Positions 1 through 9,930 are shown, counted from the first letter of the stretch. The stretch: DNA of 64,000 nt from Diaminobutyricibacter sp049994905 (GCF_049994905.1 NZ_CP188258.1:1054001-1118000); one strand, 5' to 3'. Notes: generated by a model from the sequence alone, not told the origin. Numbers and translations are program-made.

Positions 1-1197
1 TGCGACTCCGAGACCGGTGAACCCGGTCGCGTAGGCGACGCGTCCGTCCCGCGCACTGCCGAAGAACGCGCAGAAGCGGCTGCACGTGTCGATGGCGCCC
101 GCCCACTTGTTGGTGAAGCGGATGCCCTCCAGCTGCGGGAACGTGGTGAAGAAGTGGCTCGCGAGGCGCTGGAACGTCTCCGGGCGGTCCTCGTACCCGT
201 CGCGCACCCGGCCGCCGTAGTGGTAGATCGCGTCGTAGCCGCCCCAGAGGATGCGGTTGTCGCGGCTCAGCCGGTAGTAGTGGAACTGGTTGGCGGCGTC
301 GCCGAGACCCTGGCGGCCCTCCCAGCCGATGGACGCGAGTTGCGCATCCGTCAGCGGTTCGGTCATCAGCACGTAGTCGTAGACGGGCACGGTCGCGAGC
401 CGGTTGCGTTTCAGCAGCGACGGGAAGACGTTGGTCGCGAGGGCGACCTTGTGTGCGCGCACCGTGGCGCGCGGAGTCCGGAGTTCGGCGCCCTGCGTGA
501 CGCTGAGGCTGCTGGTGTCGAGGCCTTCGACGGGTGTGTGCTCGTGGATCTCGACCCCGAGCTCTGCGCAGGCGCGCGCGAGTGCCACGGTCAGCTTCGC
601 CGGGTGGATGAGGGCTGAGTCGCGGGGGCGGAACAGTCCGGCCTCGAAGGTGGGCGAGTTCACCTGGGCGCGTACGGCATCCGCGTCGAGGAAGACGGCC
701 TCGTCGCCGTTCGCACCCTCGCGCATCCACTCGACCTGGTGCGGTTCGGTCGCGATGTCGATCGCGCCGTTGCGCTCGAAGTCGCAGTCGAGGCCCAGCT
801 CGTTCACGGTGCGCTCGATGTCGTCGAGGTTCGCCCGGCCGAGCTTCTGAAGCTGGTCGAACTCTTTCGGAAACCGGGTGCGCCCGTTCTCGTCGCCGTG
901 GGTGAGGCTGGATTCGCAGAAACCGCCGTTGCGCCCCGATGCGGCCCAGCCGATCCGCTTCGCCTCGAGCAGCACGACCCGGGCCGACGGGTTCTCGCGC
1001 TTGGCGAGCAGCGCGGTCCACAGGCCCGAGTAGCCGCCGCCGACGACCGCGAGGTCGCAATGCGTGTCGGCGGCCAGGGCCGCATAGTCGTCTGCCGGGG
1101 CGTCCTCGATCCAGAACGGGGACTGGCGCGTGCCCGACAGTGCGTGGCCGATGACGGATTCGTCCGGTCGCGCTCTTTCGAAAACTGTGCTGCCCAC
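1..1197 (-). CDS. FAD-dependent oxidoreductase (DAO family), 3' end cut by window
   Basis: Probably oxidises an amine or amino acid with FAD in the cytoplasm; the substrate is unknown. The first 399 codons are visible and the C-terminus lies outside the window. A glycine-rich dinucleotide-binding motif (VVGGGYSGLW, about residues 51-60) follows a roughly 45-residue N-terminal extension, and KRIGWAASGRNGGF follows at about residue 80. This arrangement is typical of YgaF/PuuB/DadA-like D-amino-acid-oxidase-fold proteins such as gamma-glutamylputrescine oxidases. The chosen start is GTG at 1197, preceded by a purine-rich stretch (AGGCGGGGA), because the only nearby ATG is out of frame. It is transcribed away from the lipoprotein gene at 1358. 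Family assignment is firm; substrate is not. Confidence 0.88.
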   Translation of the reverse strand, partial: MGSTVFERARPDESVIGHALSGTRQSPFWIEDAPADDYAALAADTHCDLAVVGGGYSGLWTALLAKRENPSARVVLLEAKRIGWAASGRNGGFCESSLTHGDENGRTRFPKEFDQLQKLGRANLDDIERTVNELGLDCDFERNGAIDIATEPHQVEWMREGANGDEAVFLDADAVRAQVNSPTFEAGLFRPRDSALIHPAKLTVALARACAELGVEIHEHTPVEGLDTSSLSVTQGAELRTPRATVRAHKVALATNVFPSLLKRNRLATVPVYDYVLMTEPLTDAQLASIGWEGRQGLGDAANQFHYYRLSRDNRILWGGYDAIYHYGGRVRDGYEDRPETFQRLASHFFTTFPQLEGIRFTNKWAGAIDTCSRFCAFFGSARDGRVAYATGFTGLGVA

Positions 1198-1357
1198 GTC
1201 GATCCCCGCCTCTTCGCTTTGGTTCCTGTCATTCTGTCGGGGACCGCGTGACCCTGACGCCGGATTCCGTCGCGAAATCGTGATTTTCCGGCCATTCCGT
1301 CCGGCGTAGCGCCGGGAATAAGGTCAGGGTGACTGCATATCCTTTTGGGGGGATCAC

Positions 1358-1804
1358 ATGAAACGTCGCAGGCTTTTGCGCGCTCTCGCGGTGGCCGGTG
1401 CGGGGGCGCTCGCTATTGCCGCAGGCATTTCCGGATGCTCGGCGGGGGCAGCAAGCGACCCGCCCGCACCCGTTCCGACGCCGACGGTGACCGTCACGAC
1501 GACGGCTGCGCCGACCCCGGCCGTACCGTCGCCGGACGACCCGATCGACGCGATGACGGCATGGACCGCGTGCGCTGTGCTCGGCGAGGCGGAATACATC
1601 AACCGGACGCCGGGGGCGACATTGCGTCCGTACGACGCGGCACACGCGCCGACCAGGAACCCCGACGGGACCTGGAACGTCATCGTCTCGATGGCGCCGC
1701 CGCCCGGAGTGCACGACGGTTTCGCCAGCATCGTCGCGTTGTGCGACATCTCGGGCACCCTCGGCGCGCCCACCCTCACCCGCTGGACCCTCAAAGACGT
1801 CTGA
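1358..1804 (+). CDS. Small secreted lipoprotein, unknown function
   Basis: A 148-residue predicted lipoprotein. Residues 1-27 form a signal peptide with a basic MKRRRLLR start, an Ala/Gly-rich hydrophobic core and a lipobox (GISGC, Cys27). A Pro/Thr-rich linker (PAPVPTPTVTVTTTAAPTPAV) covers about residues 36-56 and probably spans the wall. The remaining roughly 90 residues form a small domain with two further cysteines (in TACAVLG and ALCDISG) that could make a disulfide. I do not recognise the domain. A strong GGGGGG ribosome-binding stretch sits just upstream of the ATG. It converges on ramB, with a family B palindrome between them that could terminate both. Confidence 0.8.
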   Translation: MKRRRLLRALAVAGAGALAIAAGISGCSAGAASDPPAPVPTPTVTVTTTAAPTPAVPSPDDPIDAMTAWTACAVLGEAEYINRTPGATLRPYDAAHAPTRNPDGTWNVIVSMAPPPGVHDGFASIVALCDISGTLGAPTLTRWTLKDV

Positions 1805-1825
1805 CCCCTGACCTCGGCCAAACCT

Positions 1826-1888
1826 CGTCGACCACAGGAAAAAGCATGCTGAATCCGAGTCTTGGCGTGTTTTTCCCTGTGCTCGACG
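1826..1888. repeat. Palindromic repeat family B, copy 1
   Basis: Imperfect inverted repeat: left arm CGTCGACCACAGGAAAAAGC, right arm ending TTTTTCCCTGTGCTCGACG. The arms pair over about 20 bp with one bulge and surround about 20 bp. A-runs in the left arm and T-runs in the right arm give a U-tail on either strand, so it could end transcription from both the lipoprotein gene and ramB, which converge here. Related copies lie at 33061-33122 and 51392-51447. Confidence 0.75.
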
Positions 1889-1936
1889 CACGTGGCGGGC
1901 GCGGCGCGGGCGCGGCGCGGGCGCGGAGCGCGCGGG

Positions 1937-3427
1937 TCAGTGGGGCTGGTGGCGCTCGAGAAAGGTGTAGACCTCGGTCGAGTCGACGCCGGGGAAGGTG
2001 CCCGTCGGCAAGGCCGCGAGCAGGCTCGTCGGGGTGCGCGCGCTCGGCCACGACTGGCCTTCCCACTTCTCGGCAAGGGCCGTCGGGGCGCTCCGGCAGC
2101 ACGATTCGTCCGGGCACCGTGACACTGCCCGGTGCGGCGTCTCCCGCCCGCGGAACCACTTGACGTGCTCGAACGGCACGCCGACACTCACCGAGTAGTC
2201 GCCTTCCTTGGCCTTCTCGATGCGCGAGGTGCACCAGAACGTGCCGCGCGGCGTATCCGTGTACTGGTAGTACGGGCTGAACCGGTCGTCGACGTCGAAT
2301 ACGGTGCGGGCGGTCCAGCTGCGGCAGACGGTGGTTCCCTCGATCGCTCCCAGCGCATCCGACGGGAACGCGACGGAGTCGTTCTCGTACGCCTTGATGA
2401 TCGTGCCCGACTCGTGGACTTTCATGAAATGCACCGGGATGCCGAGGCGAGCGGTGGCGAGGTTGGTGAAGCGATGCGCGGCCGTCTCATACGAGACCGC
2501 GAAAGCGTCGCGCAGGTCCTCCATCGAGATGCGGCGGAAGTTCTTGGCCTCGGCCAGGAACGCGACGGCGTCTCTCTGCGGCAGCAGGATCGCTGCGGTC
2601 AGGTAGTTGGTCTCCACGCGCTGGCGCAGAAAGTCGGCGTAATTTCTGGGTTCGTCGTGGCCGCAGAGGTGTGAGGCGAACGCCTGCAGGATCGGAGAAC
2701 GCGAGTCGCGCGAGGCGGACTGCTCGGTCGGCAGGTAGATGCGCCCGTTGCGCTTGTCGGTGACCGAGCGCGTCGAATGCGGCAGGTCGCCGACGTAGTG
2801 CAGCGAGAATCCCAGGTGGCTCGCCATGTCGGAGACCACCTGGTGCGACACCGGTCCGCCGGTGTGGCCGACGGCGGCGAGCAGGTCGGTGGCCATGTCT
2901 TCGAGCTCGCCGAAGTAGTTGTCGCGGGCGCGCATCGTGCGCCGCAGCTCAGCATTCGCACGTCGTGCCTCCTCTGGAGTGGCCGCCCGTTCGCGGTGCA
3001 GGCGCTCGACCTCCTGGTGCAGCGCGAGGATCGTGCGCAGGTTCTCGTCGCTCTGCGCCTTGGAGATCCGCACCGGTTCGAGCCCGAGCGCTGCGAACAC
3101 CGGCCCGCGCTGCGCGCGCTCGACCGCGATCTCGAGGGCGGCTCGCTCGTTCGGCGGCTCCGGCGAGAGCAGGTCGTCGACGGTGACGGAGAGGGCGGAT
3201 GCGATCGAGCGCAGGAGGGCGAGCCGCGGTTCGCGGTTGCCGTTCTCGATCGTGGAGACCTGCGACGGCGCACGGTCGATGGCGGCCGCGAGGGCGTCGA
3301 GCGTGAGCCCGCGCTGGATGCGGAACGCCCGGACGCGCCGCCCGAGCGTGAGCGCGTCGACATCGGCGCCGGTGTCGTCGTCATCGGCGGTGAACGTGAT
3401 CGTTGCGGTGGCTTCGCTGCCCGTCAT
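1937..3427 (-). CDS. ramB: RamB-type XRE-family regulator of acetate/glyoxylate metabolism
   Basis: A 496-residue DNA-binding regulator, close in length to Corynebacterium RamB. An XRE helix-turn-helix lies at about residues 28-85 (LGRRVRAFRIQRGLTLDALA, SQVSTIENGNREP). Next come a coiled-coil-like Glu/Arg segment, a degenerate ImmA/IrrE-type (DUF955) domain in which the usual HExxH reads SHLCGHDEP, and a DUF2083-type C-terminus with clustered cysteines (CPDESCC). It is divergent from aceA, the classic RamB target, with two RamB-like sites between them, so repression of aceA/aceB and autoregulation are likely. The start is ATG 3427; ATG 3436 is an in-frame alternative three codons upstream, and neither has a clear Shine-Dalgarno sequence. 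The longer open frame to 3667 runs across the aceA start and is not credible. Confidence 0.88.
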   Translation of the reverse strand: MTGSEATATITFTADDDDTGADVDALTLGRRVRAFRIQRGLTLDALAAAIDRAPSQVSTIENGNREPRLALLRSIASALSVTVDDLLSPEPPNERAALEIAVERAQRGPVFAALGLEPVRISKAQSDENLRTILALHQEVERLHRERAATPEEARRANAELRRTMRARDNYFGELEDMATDLLAAVGHTGGPVSHQVVSDMASHLGFSLHYVGDLPHSTRSVTDKRNGRIYLPTEQSASRDSRSPILQAFASHLCGHDEPRNYADFLRQRVETNYLTAAILLPQRDAVAFLAEAKNFRRISMEDLRDAFAVSYETAAHRFTNLATARLGIPVHFMKVHESGTIIKAYENDSVAFPSDALGAIEGTTVCRSWTARTVFDVDDRFSPYYQYTDTPRGTFWCTSRIEKAKEGDYSVSVGVPFEHVKWFRGRETPHRAVSRCPDESCCRSAPTALAEKWEGQSWPSARTPTSLLAALPTGTFPGVDSTEVYTFLERHQPH

Positions 3428-3447
3428 GCAGGACATGCTGACACGGC

Positions 3448-3486
3448 GCGGAAGTTCTGACAAACAGAAGAACGGCGAAAGTTCTG
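3448..3486. promoter_or_regulatory. Two RamB-like operator sites between ramB and aceA
   Basis: GCGGAAGTTCTG (3448-3459) and GCGAAAGTTCTG (3475-3486) are 11/12 identical, in the same orientation, 27 bp apart. Their complement, AGAACTTTCGC, resembles the corynebacterial RamB motif as I recall it, (A/G)AACTTTGCAAA. Position and partner genes make control of the divergent ramB/aceA promoters the natural reading. Confidence 0.6.
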
Positions 3487-3566
3487 CTCGCCAATCCTCT
3501 CCATGGGTCTTGCGCACCCCGAATGATCGGAGAAACAGCACCCGCCCGACCCCGATGGAGGACCCC

Positions 3567-4892
3567 GTGAGCACCGCAGAGAACATCCAGAGCCGACCCG
3601 GCGACGTGACCCAGACCGCAGCCGAGTTGCAGCTCGAATGGGATGCGGACCCGCGCTGGGAGGGCATCCGCCGCGACTACACCGCCGCTGATGTCGTCGC
3701 TCTCCGCGGGACGGTCCGCGAAGAGCGCACGCTCGCACGTCGCGGCGCCGAGAAGCTGTGGGACCTCATCCACGATTCGGGCACCGCGGACGACCCGCAG
3801 TGGGTCGCAGCCCTGGGTGCGCTCACCGGTAACCAGGCCGTACAGCAGGTGCGCGCCGGACTCACAGCCATCTACCTCTCGGGCTGGCAGGTCGCCGCCG
3901 ACGCGAACCTCTCCGGCCAGACATACCCCGACCAGAGCCTCTACCCGGCCAACTCGGTGCCCGCCGTCGTTCGCCGAATCAACAATGCGCTGCTGCGCGC
4001 CGACCAGATCTCGGCCGGCGAAGACGGCACCGACCGGCGCGACTGGCTGGCGCCGATCGTGGCGGATGCCGAGGCCGGCTTCGGCGGCCCGCTTAACGCC
4101 TACGAACTCATGCAGTCGATGATCGAAGCCGGCGCGGCCGGCGTGCACTGGGAAGACCAGCTGGCGAGCGAGAAGAAGTGCGGGCACATGGGAGGCAAGG
4201 TGCTTGTGCCGACCGGGCAGCACATCCGCACACTGAACGCGGCGCGGCTCGCGGCCGACGTCGCGGGCGTGCCCACCGTCGTGATCGCCCGCACCGACTC
4301 GCTCGCGGCGACGCTGCTCACCAGCGACCACGACGAGCGCGACCGGGAGTTCCTCACCGGCGGACGCACCGCTGAAGGGTTCTACGAGGTGCGCAACGGC
4401 ATCGACCCGGTGATCGCGCGGGGTCTCGCCTACGCGCCGTATGCCGACCTGCTGTGGGTCGAATCCGCCGAACCCGACCTGGAGCTCGCACGGACGTTCG
4501 CCGAGCGCATCCACCGTGACTTTCCCGGCAAGAAACTCGCCTACAACTGTTCGCCGTCGTTCAACTGGAAATCCCATCTCGACGACGACCAGATCGCCCG
4601 GTTCCAGCGTGAGCTCGCCTCATACGGTTACGCGTTCCAGTTCATCACGCTGGCCGGGTTCCACGCCCTGAACCATTCGATGTTCACGCTCGCGCAGGAC
4701 TACGCGGAGCGTCACATGAGTGCCTACGTCGAACTGCAGGAAGCCGAGTTCGCCTCCGAGCGCAACGGCTACACCGCGACCCGCCACCAGCGGGAGGTCG
4801 GCACGGGCTATTTCGACCGCATCGCGACCGCGCTCAACCCCCACAGCGCGACGCTCGCCCTGGTCGGCAGCACCGAGTCCGAACAGTTCTGA
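3567..4892 (+). CDS. aceA: Isocitrate lyase
   Basis: Cleaves isocitrate to succinate and glyoxylate, the first step of the glyoxylate shunt used for growth on acetate or fatty acids. The 441-residue length fits bacterial ICLs. The catalytic loop KKCGHMGGK is at about residues 203-211 (Cys205), with WVESAEPDLE and the NCSPSFNW motif further on. The start is GTG 3567, because GGAGG lies five bases upstream; ATG 3555, four codons earlier, contains that GGAGG and is less likely. aceB follows 22 bp downstream with its own AGGAGAAAG, so the pair is probably one transcript. ramB is divergent with RamB-like sites between. Confidence 0.97.
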   Translation: MSTAENIQSRPGDVTQTAAELQLEWDADPRWEGIRRDYTAADVVALRGTVREERTLARRGAEKLWDLIHDSGTADDPQWVAALGALTGNQAVQQVRAGLTAIYLSGWQVAADANLSGQTYPDQSLYPANSVPAVVRRINNALLRADQISAGEDGTDRRDWLAPIVADAEAGFGGPLNAYELMQSMIEAGAAGVHWEDQLASEKKCGHMGGKVLVPTGQHIRTLNAARLAADVAGVPTVVIARTDSLAATLLTSDHDERDREFLTGGRTAEGFYEVRNGIDPVIARGLAYAPYADLLWVESAEPDLELARTFAERIHRDFPGKKLAYNCSPSFNWKSHLDDDQIARFQRELASYGYAFQFITLAGFHALNHSMFTLAQDYAERHMSAYVELQEAEFASERNGYTATRHQREVGTGYFDRIATALNPHSATLALVGSTESEQF

Positions 4893-4914
4893 CAAGACCG
4901 ACAGGAGAAAGACC

Positions 4915-6552
<1,638 letters not shown>

Positions 6553-6556
6553 GGGG

Positions 6557-6574
6557 CCGGGCGCATCCGCCCGG
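6557..6574 (+). terminator. GC hairpin after aceB
   Basis: CCGGGCG, a CATC loop and CGCCCGG form a perfect 7-bp stem 5 bp after the aceB stop codon. There is no T-run, so it may be a 3' stabiliser or work together with the larger family A palindrome that starts at its last base. Confidence 0.5.
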
Positions 6575-6680
6575 TTCACAAAACAGGAGTTCGTGTGACG
6601 GGTGTGGCCCCTGAGACGCTTTTTGCGTCTCGGGGGTCACTTTCGTGTACTTCTGTCACACAGATTCCTGTTTTATGAAC
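6574..6680. repeat. Palindromic repeat family A, copy 1 (diverged)
   Basis: About 107 bp between aceB and the GNAT gene. The outer arms read GTTCACAAAACAGGAGTTCG and, at the far end, CACACAGATTCCTGTTTTAT followed by GAAC. They match the outer arms of the two copies at 52649-52902. The interior differs and holds its own hairpin: CCTGAGACGC, TTTTT, GCGTCTCGG (about 6610-6634). No open frame or transposase is attached. Confidence 0.75.
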
Positions 6681-6743
6681 GCATGCGTTCAGCTCGCGGT
6701 GCGAGGGGATGTGGCAGAGGCGGCGGGATGGGCGGCTCGGTAC

Positions 6744-6789
6744 GGCGGCGGTATGCGCGGCTCGGCAGGCGGCGGTATGCGCGGCTCGG
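6744..6789. repeat. 24-bp tandem repeat upstream of the GNAT gene
   Basis: A 22-bp unit (core GGTATGCGCGGCTCGG) occurs at 6744-6765 and again, identical, at 6768-6789, a 24-bp period. A partial third unit (GGCGGCTCGGTA) lies just before. The array ends exactly at the putative -10 of the downstream gene, so copy number could change promoter context. Confidence 0.7.
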
Positions 6790-6801
6790 TACAGTGGGCG
6801 G
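6790..6801 (+). promoter_or_regulatory. Leaderless-type -10 of the GNAT gene
   Basis: TACAGT (6790-6795) lies exactly 6 nt before ATG 6802 and there is no Shine-Dalgarno sequence. The transcript would begin at or next to the start codon. Confidence 0.45.
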
Positions 6802-7335
6802 ATGACCGTGAACGTCCGCCCGGCGACCCCAGCGGATGCGCCCGCGCTCGCGTCCGTCGCAGCCGTGACCTTTCCGCTGGCCTGCCCGCCCCACACGACC
6901 GACGAAGCGAAGGCCCGGTTCATCGCGACCGTGCTCTCGGAGGAACGGTTCACCGAATACCTGGCCGACCCCGCCCGCGACCTCCTGATCGCCGAGACGG
7001 ACGACGGTGCCGCGGTCGGCTACGCGATGCTCGTCGATGGCGAACCCGCCGACCCGGACGCTGCCGGCGCGATCCGTGTGCGCCCGACCATCGAACTGAG
7101 CAAGTGTTATGTGCTCCCCGGTCACCACGGTGCGGGGGTCGCCGGCCTGCTGATGCGGGCCGGCATCGATGCGGCGACCGCGAGGAAGGCCGGAGGGATC
7201 TGGCTCGGCGTCAACGAAGAGAACGGGCGGGCCCAGCGCTTCTACGGCAAGCACGGGTTCGAGCGGGTCGGTTCGAAGCGCTTCCTCGTCGGCGACCGCC
7301 TCGAGCACGACTGGGTGATGGAGCGCGCATTCTGA
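6802..7335 (+). CDS. GNAT-family N-acetyltransferase
   Basis: A 177-residue single-domain GNAT enzyme that should transfer an acetyl group from acetyl-CoA to an unknown amine. The acetyl-CoA loop is visible as VLPGHHGAGVAGLLMRAGI (about residues 103-121). The C-terminal WLGVNEENGRAQRFYGKHGF and the closing DWVMERAF are typical of the fold. The ATG at 6802 is chosen because MTVNVRPAT begins the first beta strand and a TACAGT -10 stands 6 nt upstream. It converges with the MDR gene (stop at 7340), only 4 bp apart. Family certain, substrate unknown. Confidence 0.9.
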   Translation: MTVNVRPATPADAPALASVAAVTFPLACPPHTTDEAKARFIATVLSEERFTEYLADPARDLLIAETDDGAAVGYAMLVDGEPADPDAAGAIRVRPTIELSKCYVLPGHHGAGVAGLLMRAGIDAATARKAGGIWLGVNEENGRAQRFYGKHGFERVGSKRFLVGDRLEHDWVMERAF

Positions 7336-7339
7336 CGCG

Positions 7340-8308
7340 TCAGCCCTCGGCGACCTTCAGCACGAGCTTGCCGCGGGTGTGCCCGAGTTCGAGCGTGCGG
7401 TGGGCGTCGGCCACCTGGTCGAGGTCGAAGATGCGGTCGACGTGCACGCGCACCGCGCTCGACTCGAGCAGCCGGGCAATGACGGCGAGGCTGTGGCCGT
7501 CGGGTGCGACCTTGAATCCGCTGCCGCGCATCCCGGCGGCCGCCACTTCCTCCGTGAACGACGGCCAGCTGCCGGTCGGCACGTTCACGATGAGTCCACC
7601 GGGGCGGAGCACTTTCAGTGAGCGTGACCCCGTGTCGTCGCTGACGTTGCCGACCAGGTCGATCACGACGTCCACATCCGCGACGACATCCTCGAACCGG
7701 GTGTTGGCGTAGTCGATGACCTCGGACGCACCGAGTTCGCGCAGCCAGCCGAGGTTGCGTGCCGACGATGTCGCGATCACATACGCCCCGAAGTAGGAAG
7801 CGAACTGCACCGCGAAGTGGCCGACGCCTCCGCTGCCCGCGTGGATGAGCATCCGCTGCCCTTCGTGGGCTTTCGCGACCTCGACCACCATGCCCCACGC
7901 GGTGAGTGCGGCAAGTGGTGCGCCGGCCGCCTCGATGTGCGAGAGGGTGCTGGGCTTGCGCACGACGCTGATGCTCGGAACCGTGACGTATTCGGCATAC
8001 GCTCCGCCGAACCGCGGCACCATGATCATTCCGAACACCTCGTCGCCCGGTTTGATCGGATGCGCGTCGTATGGCGACTGCACCACGACGCCGCTGAAAT
8101 CCTGGCCGAGCACGCTCGGGAAGAGGCGGATGGCGTCGAAGACACCGGACCCCGCCCGCGTCTTCGCGTCGATCGGGTTCACGCCCGCCGCGACCACTTT
8201 GACGAGGAACTCCGCACTCACGCGGTTGGGCACAGCGAGATCGGCCACGCGGAACACGCCGGGCTCCCCGGGCCCGTCGATAACCGCAGCACGCATGGTC
8301 TGGTGCAT
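7340..8308 (-). CDS. NADP-dependent quinone oxidoreductase-like MDR protein
   Basis: A 322-residue medium-chain dehydrogenase/reductase of the zeta-crystallin/quinone-reductase type, lacking the structural-zinc cysteine cluster of true alcohol dehydrogenases. Motifs: AAGVNPIDAKTRAG, LGQDFSGVV, the nucleotide-binding loop IHAGSGGVGHFAVQFA (about residues 150-165), and LELGHTRGKLVLKV at the C-terminus. It probably reduces quinones or activated carbonyls with NADPH. The start is ATG 8308, preceded by GAGGGGAC; ATG 8296 (MRAAVIDG) is a possible shorter form. It converges with the GNAT gene and is divergent from the DUF998-like gene. Confidence 0.9.
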   Translation of the reverse strand: MHQTMRAAVIDGPGEPGVFRVADLAVPNRVSAEFLVKVVAAGVNPIDAKTRAGSGVFDAIRLFPSVLGQDFSGVVVQSPYDAHPIKPGDEVFGMIMVPRFGGAYAEYVTVPSISVVRKPSTLSHIEAAGAPLAALTAWGMVVEVAKAHEGQRMLIHAGSGGVGHFAVQFASYFGAYVIATSSARNLGWLRELGASEVIDYANTRFEDVVADVDVVIDLVGNVSDDTGSRSLKVLRPGGLIVNVPTGSWPSFTEEVAAAGMRGSGFKVAPDGHSLAVIARLLESSAVRVHVDRIFDLDQVADAHRTLELGHTRGKLVLKVAEG

Positions 8309-8554
8309 GAATCGTCCCCTCGTCGTCACCGATGGCATTCCGCGACCGTCTTTGTCGGGGTCGTGCCTCGTGTCGTATCCAGTCAAACCTGCCAATGCGT
8401 CACCCGTGTTACGGGGGCGTCACCGGTTGTGAACAATCCGTTTCGGATACCCCCTCTCGGTGTCTCGTGAACCGCTCAGGTCCGGGCGCTACGATTCTTG
8501 ACGAAATGCCGGACGGATCCACCGCCGGCCCCGTCGCCGGCGAGGAGTTGCAGG

Positions 8555-9310
8555 GTGAGAGGTCTGTCCGGCCCACTGGCCCGTGCGTGGCAGTGGGCGT
8601 CCCCGGCGCTCGTCGTCTTCGGCACCGGGTCTGTGCTCGCGGGTCTCGTGATCATCTGGGCCGCGCGTCTCACCGTGCCGTATCCGGTATATGTCAGTGA
8701 GCTGGGCGCCGTCGGCGCACCGACGGCGGGCCCGTTCGCTGTGGCACTTCTCTGCATCGCCGCCGGTGGGATCACCATCGCGCTCGCCGCGGACCACGCC
8801 CGATCGGATGTCCGCGTGCTGGGCAGCTGGCTTCCCGCGGTGACCATCGGCTTCGCCGGTCTCTGTTTCGGGGTGGCGTCGCAGGTCACCTGCACGGCGA
8901 CGTGTCCTGTTCCGTTCGTGGACCCGCGTTCGACGACGCAGGACCTCACGCACACGGTATTCGCGGTGCTCGGGTTCGCAGCGGCCTGCTACGCGATGCT
9001 GCAGGTGGCCTTCTCGCGCCGTCGGCCTCGTGTTGCCCGCTTCTCGCTGGTCTGCAGCATCGCCGTCGGTGCGATCTCCGGGGCCGGCGGGGTGCTGGCG
9101 CTGGTGCACATCGCCGTCGACTTCGGTTCGTGGCTGGAGTTCGCCGGCATGACCGTCGCGATCGCGTGGCTCGCGACGTACGGCATGGCGCTGGTGCTCG
9201 AGGGGCGCGATCGCGTGGGCACCGTGCTGCTCGATCCGGAGCTGCAGGAGCGGATGAACGGCGAGCCCACCGCGTGGCCGCGCCCTTCGGGACTCAGCGA
9301 GTCCGCATAA
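8555..9310 (+). CDS. DUF998-like integral membrane protein
   Basis: About 251 residues with roughly six hydrophobic segments: WASPALVVFGTGSVLAGLVI, GPFAVALLCIAAGGITIALA, WLPAVTIGFAGLCFGVASQV, TVFAVLGFAAACYAMLQVAF, FSLVCSIAVGAISGAGGVLA and the WLEFAGMTVAIAWLATYG region. Spacing and the VSELGA motif after the first segment resemble DUF998 membrane proteins, whose function is unknown. The start is GTG 8555 with GAGGAG seven bases upstream; a TTG at 8498 would add a Pro/Arg-rich tail that looks unreal. TACGAT at about 8490 could be its -10. Its 3' end overlaps the YqaJ-type gene on the other strand by 17 bp. Confidence 0.8.
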   Translation: MRGLSGPLARAWQWASPALVVFGTGSVLAGLVIIWAARLTVPYPVYVSELGAVGAPTAGPFAVALLCIAAGGITIALAADHARSDVRVLGSWLPAVTIGFAGLCFGVASQVTCTATCPVPFVDPRSTTQDLTHTVFAVLGFAAACYAMLQVAFSRRRPRVARFSLVCSIAVGAISGAGGVLALVHIAVDFGSWLEFAGMTVAIAWLATYGMALVLEGRDRVGTVLLDPELQERMNGEPTAWPRPSGLSESA

Positions 9311-9926
9311 GCGTCGCGATGAGCTGGTCGGCGAGCGAGACCAGGATGGCGATCTCGTTCTCGTCGCGGTCGATCCAGCGGCATTCCGGCTCACTGCCGA
9401 CGGGGATGAAGTCTTTGTGCTGCTCCCAGACGAGGAGCGTGCGTTCAGCGCCGAGCACGTACTGCTGCCACCACACCTGCCGCAGGTAATTGCGGGGGAT
9501 GCTGCGCCATCCCTTGTTCGTCGTCTTGATCTCGGCGAGTTCGATCGCACCGTTGTCGCGCACGACGAGCCCGTCGGGCGTGGCGAGGTGTTTGCGGCTC
9601 GCTTCTGCGTGGAAGAGCGCGTCGCTGGGGTCGATGCCGTGGGTGGCCCGCACCCAGGATGCGATCTGCGGTTCGCGTGCCCGGCCGTGCTCGGTGTAGA
9701 CATTGCCGGTGAAGCCCGTGCCGTGCAGCTTGTCGAGCGCAGCATTGTGGACAGATCGCGGGGTGGACAGCTTGGCGACGTCTGTCGCGGTGATGCCACG
9801 GCTTCGCGCCCGAAGCCAGGCGACACGATCGCTTGCGCGGGCCACGATGCGGGTCTCGTACGAGAGATGGGCGGGTTTCGCCGTCACGTCGACCTCCCAG
9901 GGGAAGGTCAACATCAGGTCGGTCAC
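9294..9926 (-). CDS. YqaJ-type (lambda-exonuclease-fold) nuclease domain protein
   Basis: A 210-residue single-domain protein of the PD-(D/E)XK lambda-exonuclease/YqaJ superfamily. Motifs in order: ITATDVAKLSTPRSVHNAAL, EHGRAREPQIASWV (first acidic residue), ATPDGLVV (metal-binding Asp), EIKTTNKG (the E-x-K active-site strand) and YLRQVWWQQYVLG. These are the residues expected of an active nuclease. Phage YqaJ works with a RecT-type annealing protein, but none is nearby and no other phage genes are visible. GTG 9926 is preceded by CACAAT exactly 6 nt upstream, a leaderless-type arrangement. Its stop lies inside the end of the DUF998-like gene. Nuclease fold fairly sure, role unknown. Confidence 0.8.
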   Translation of the reverse strand: MTDLMLTFPWEVDVTAKPAHLSYETRIVARASDRVAWLRARSRGITATDVAKLSTPRSVHNAALDKLHGTGFTGNVYTEHGRAREPQIASWVRATHGIDPSDALFHAEASRKHLATPDGLVVRDNGAIELAEIKTTNKGWRSIPRNYLRQVWWQQYVLGAERTLLVWEQHKDFIPVGSEPECRWIDRDENEIAILVSLADQLIATLMRTR

Positions 9927-9930
9927 CTGT

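Noticed and set aside
3427..3667. N-terminal extension of ramB to 3667
   Set aside because: It would run through both RamB-like sites and the aceA start; the HTH domain begins properly from ATG 3427.
9294..9926. YqaJ-type gene as the edge of a prophage
   Set aside because: Neighbours are ordinary metabolic and membrane genes; no integrase, capsid, terminase or attachment repeat is visible.
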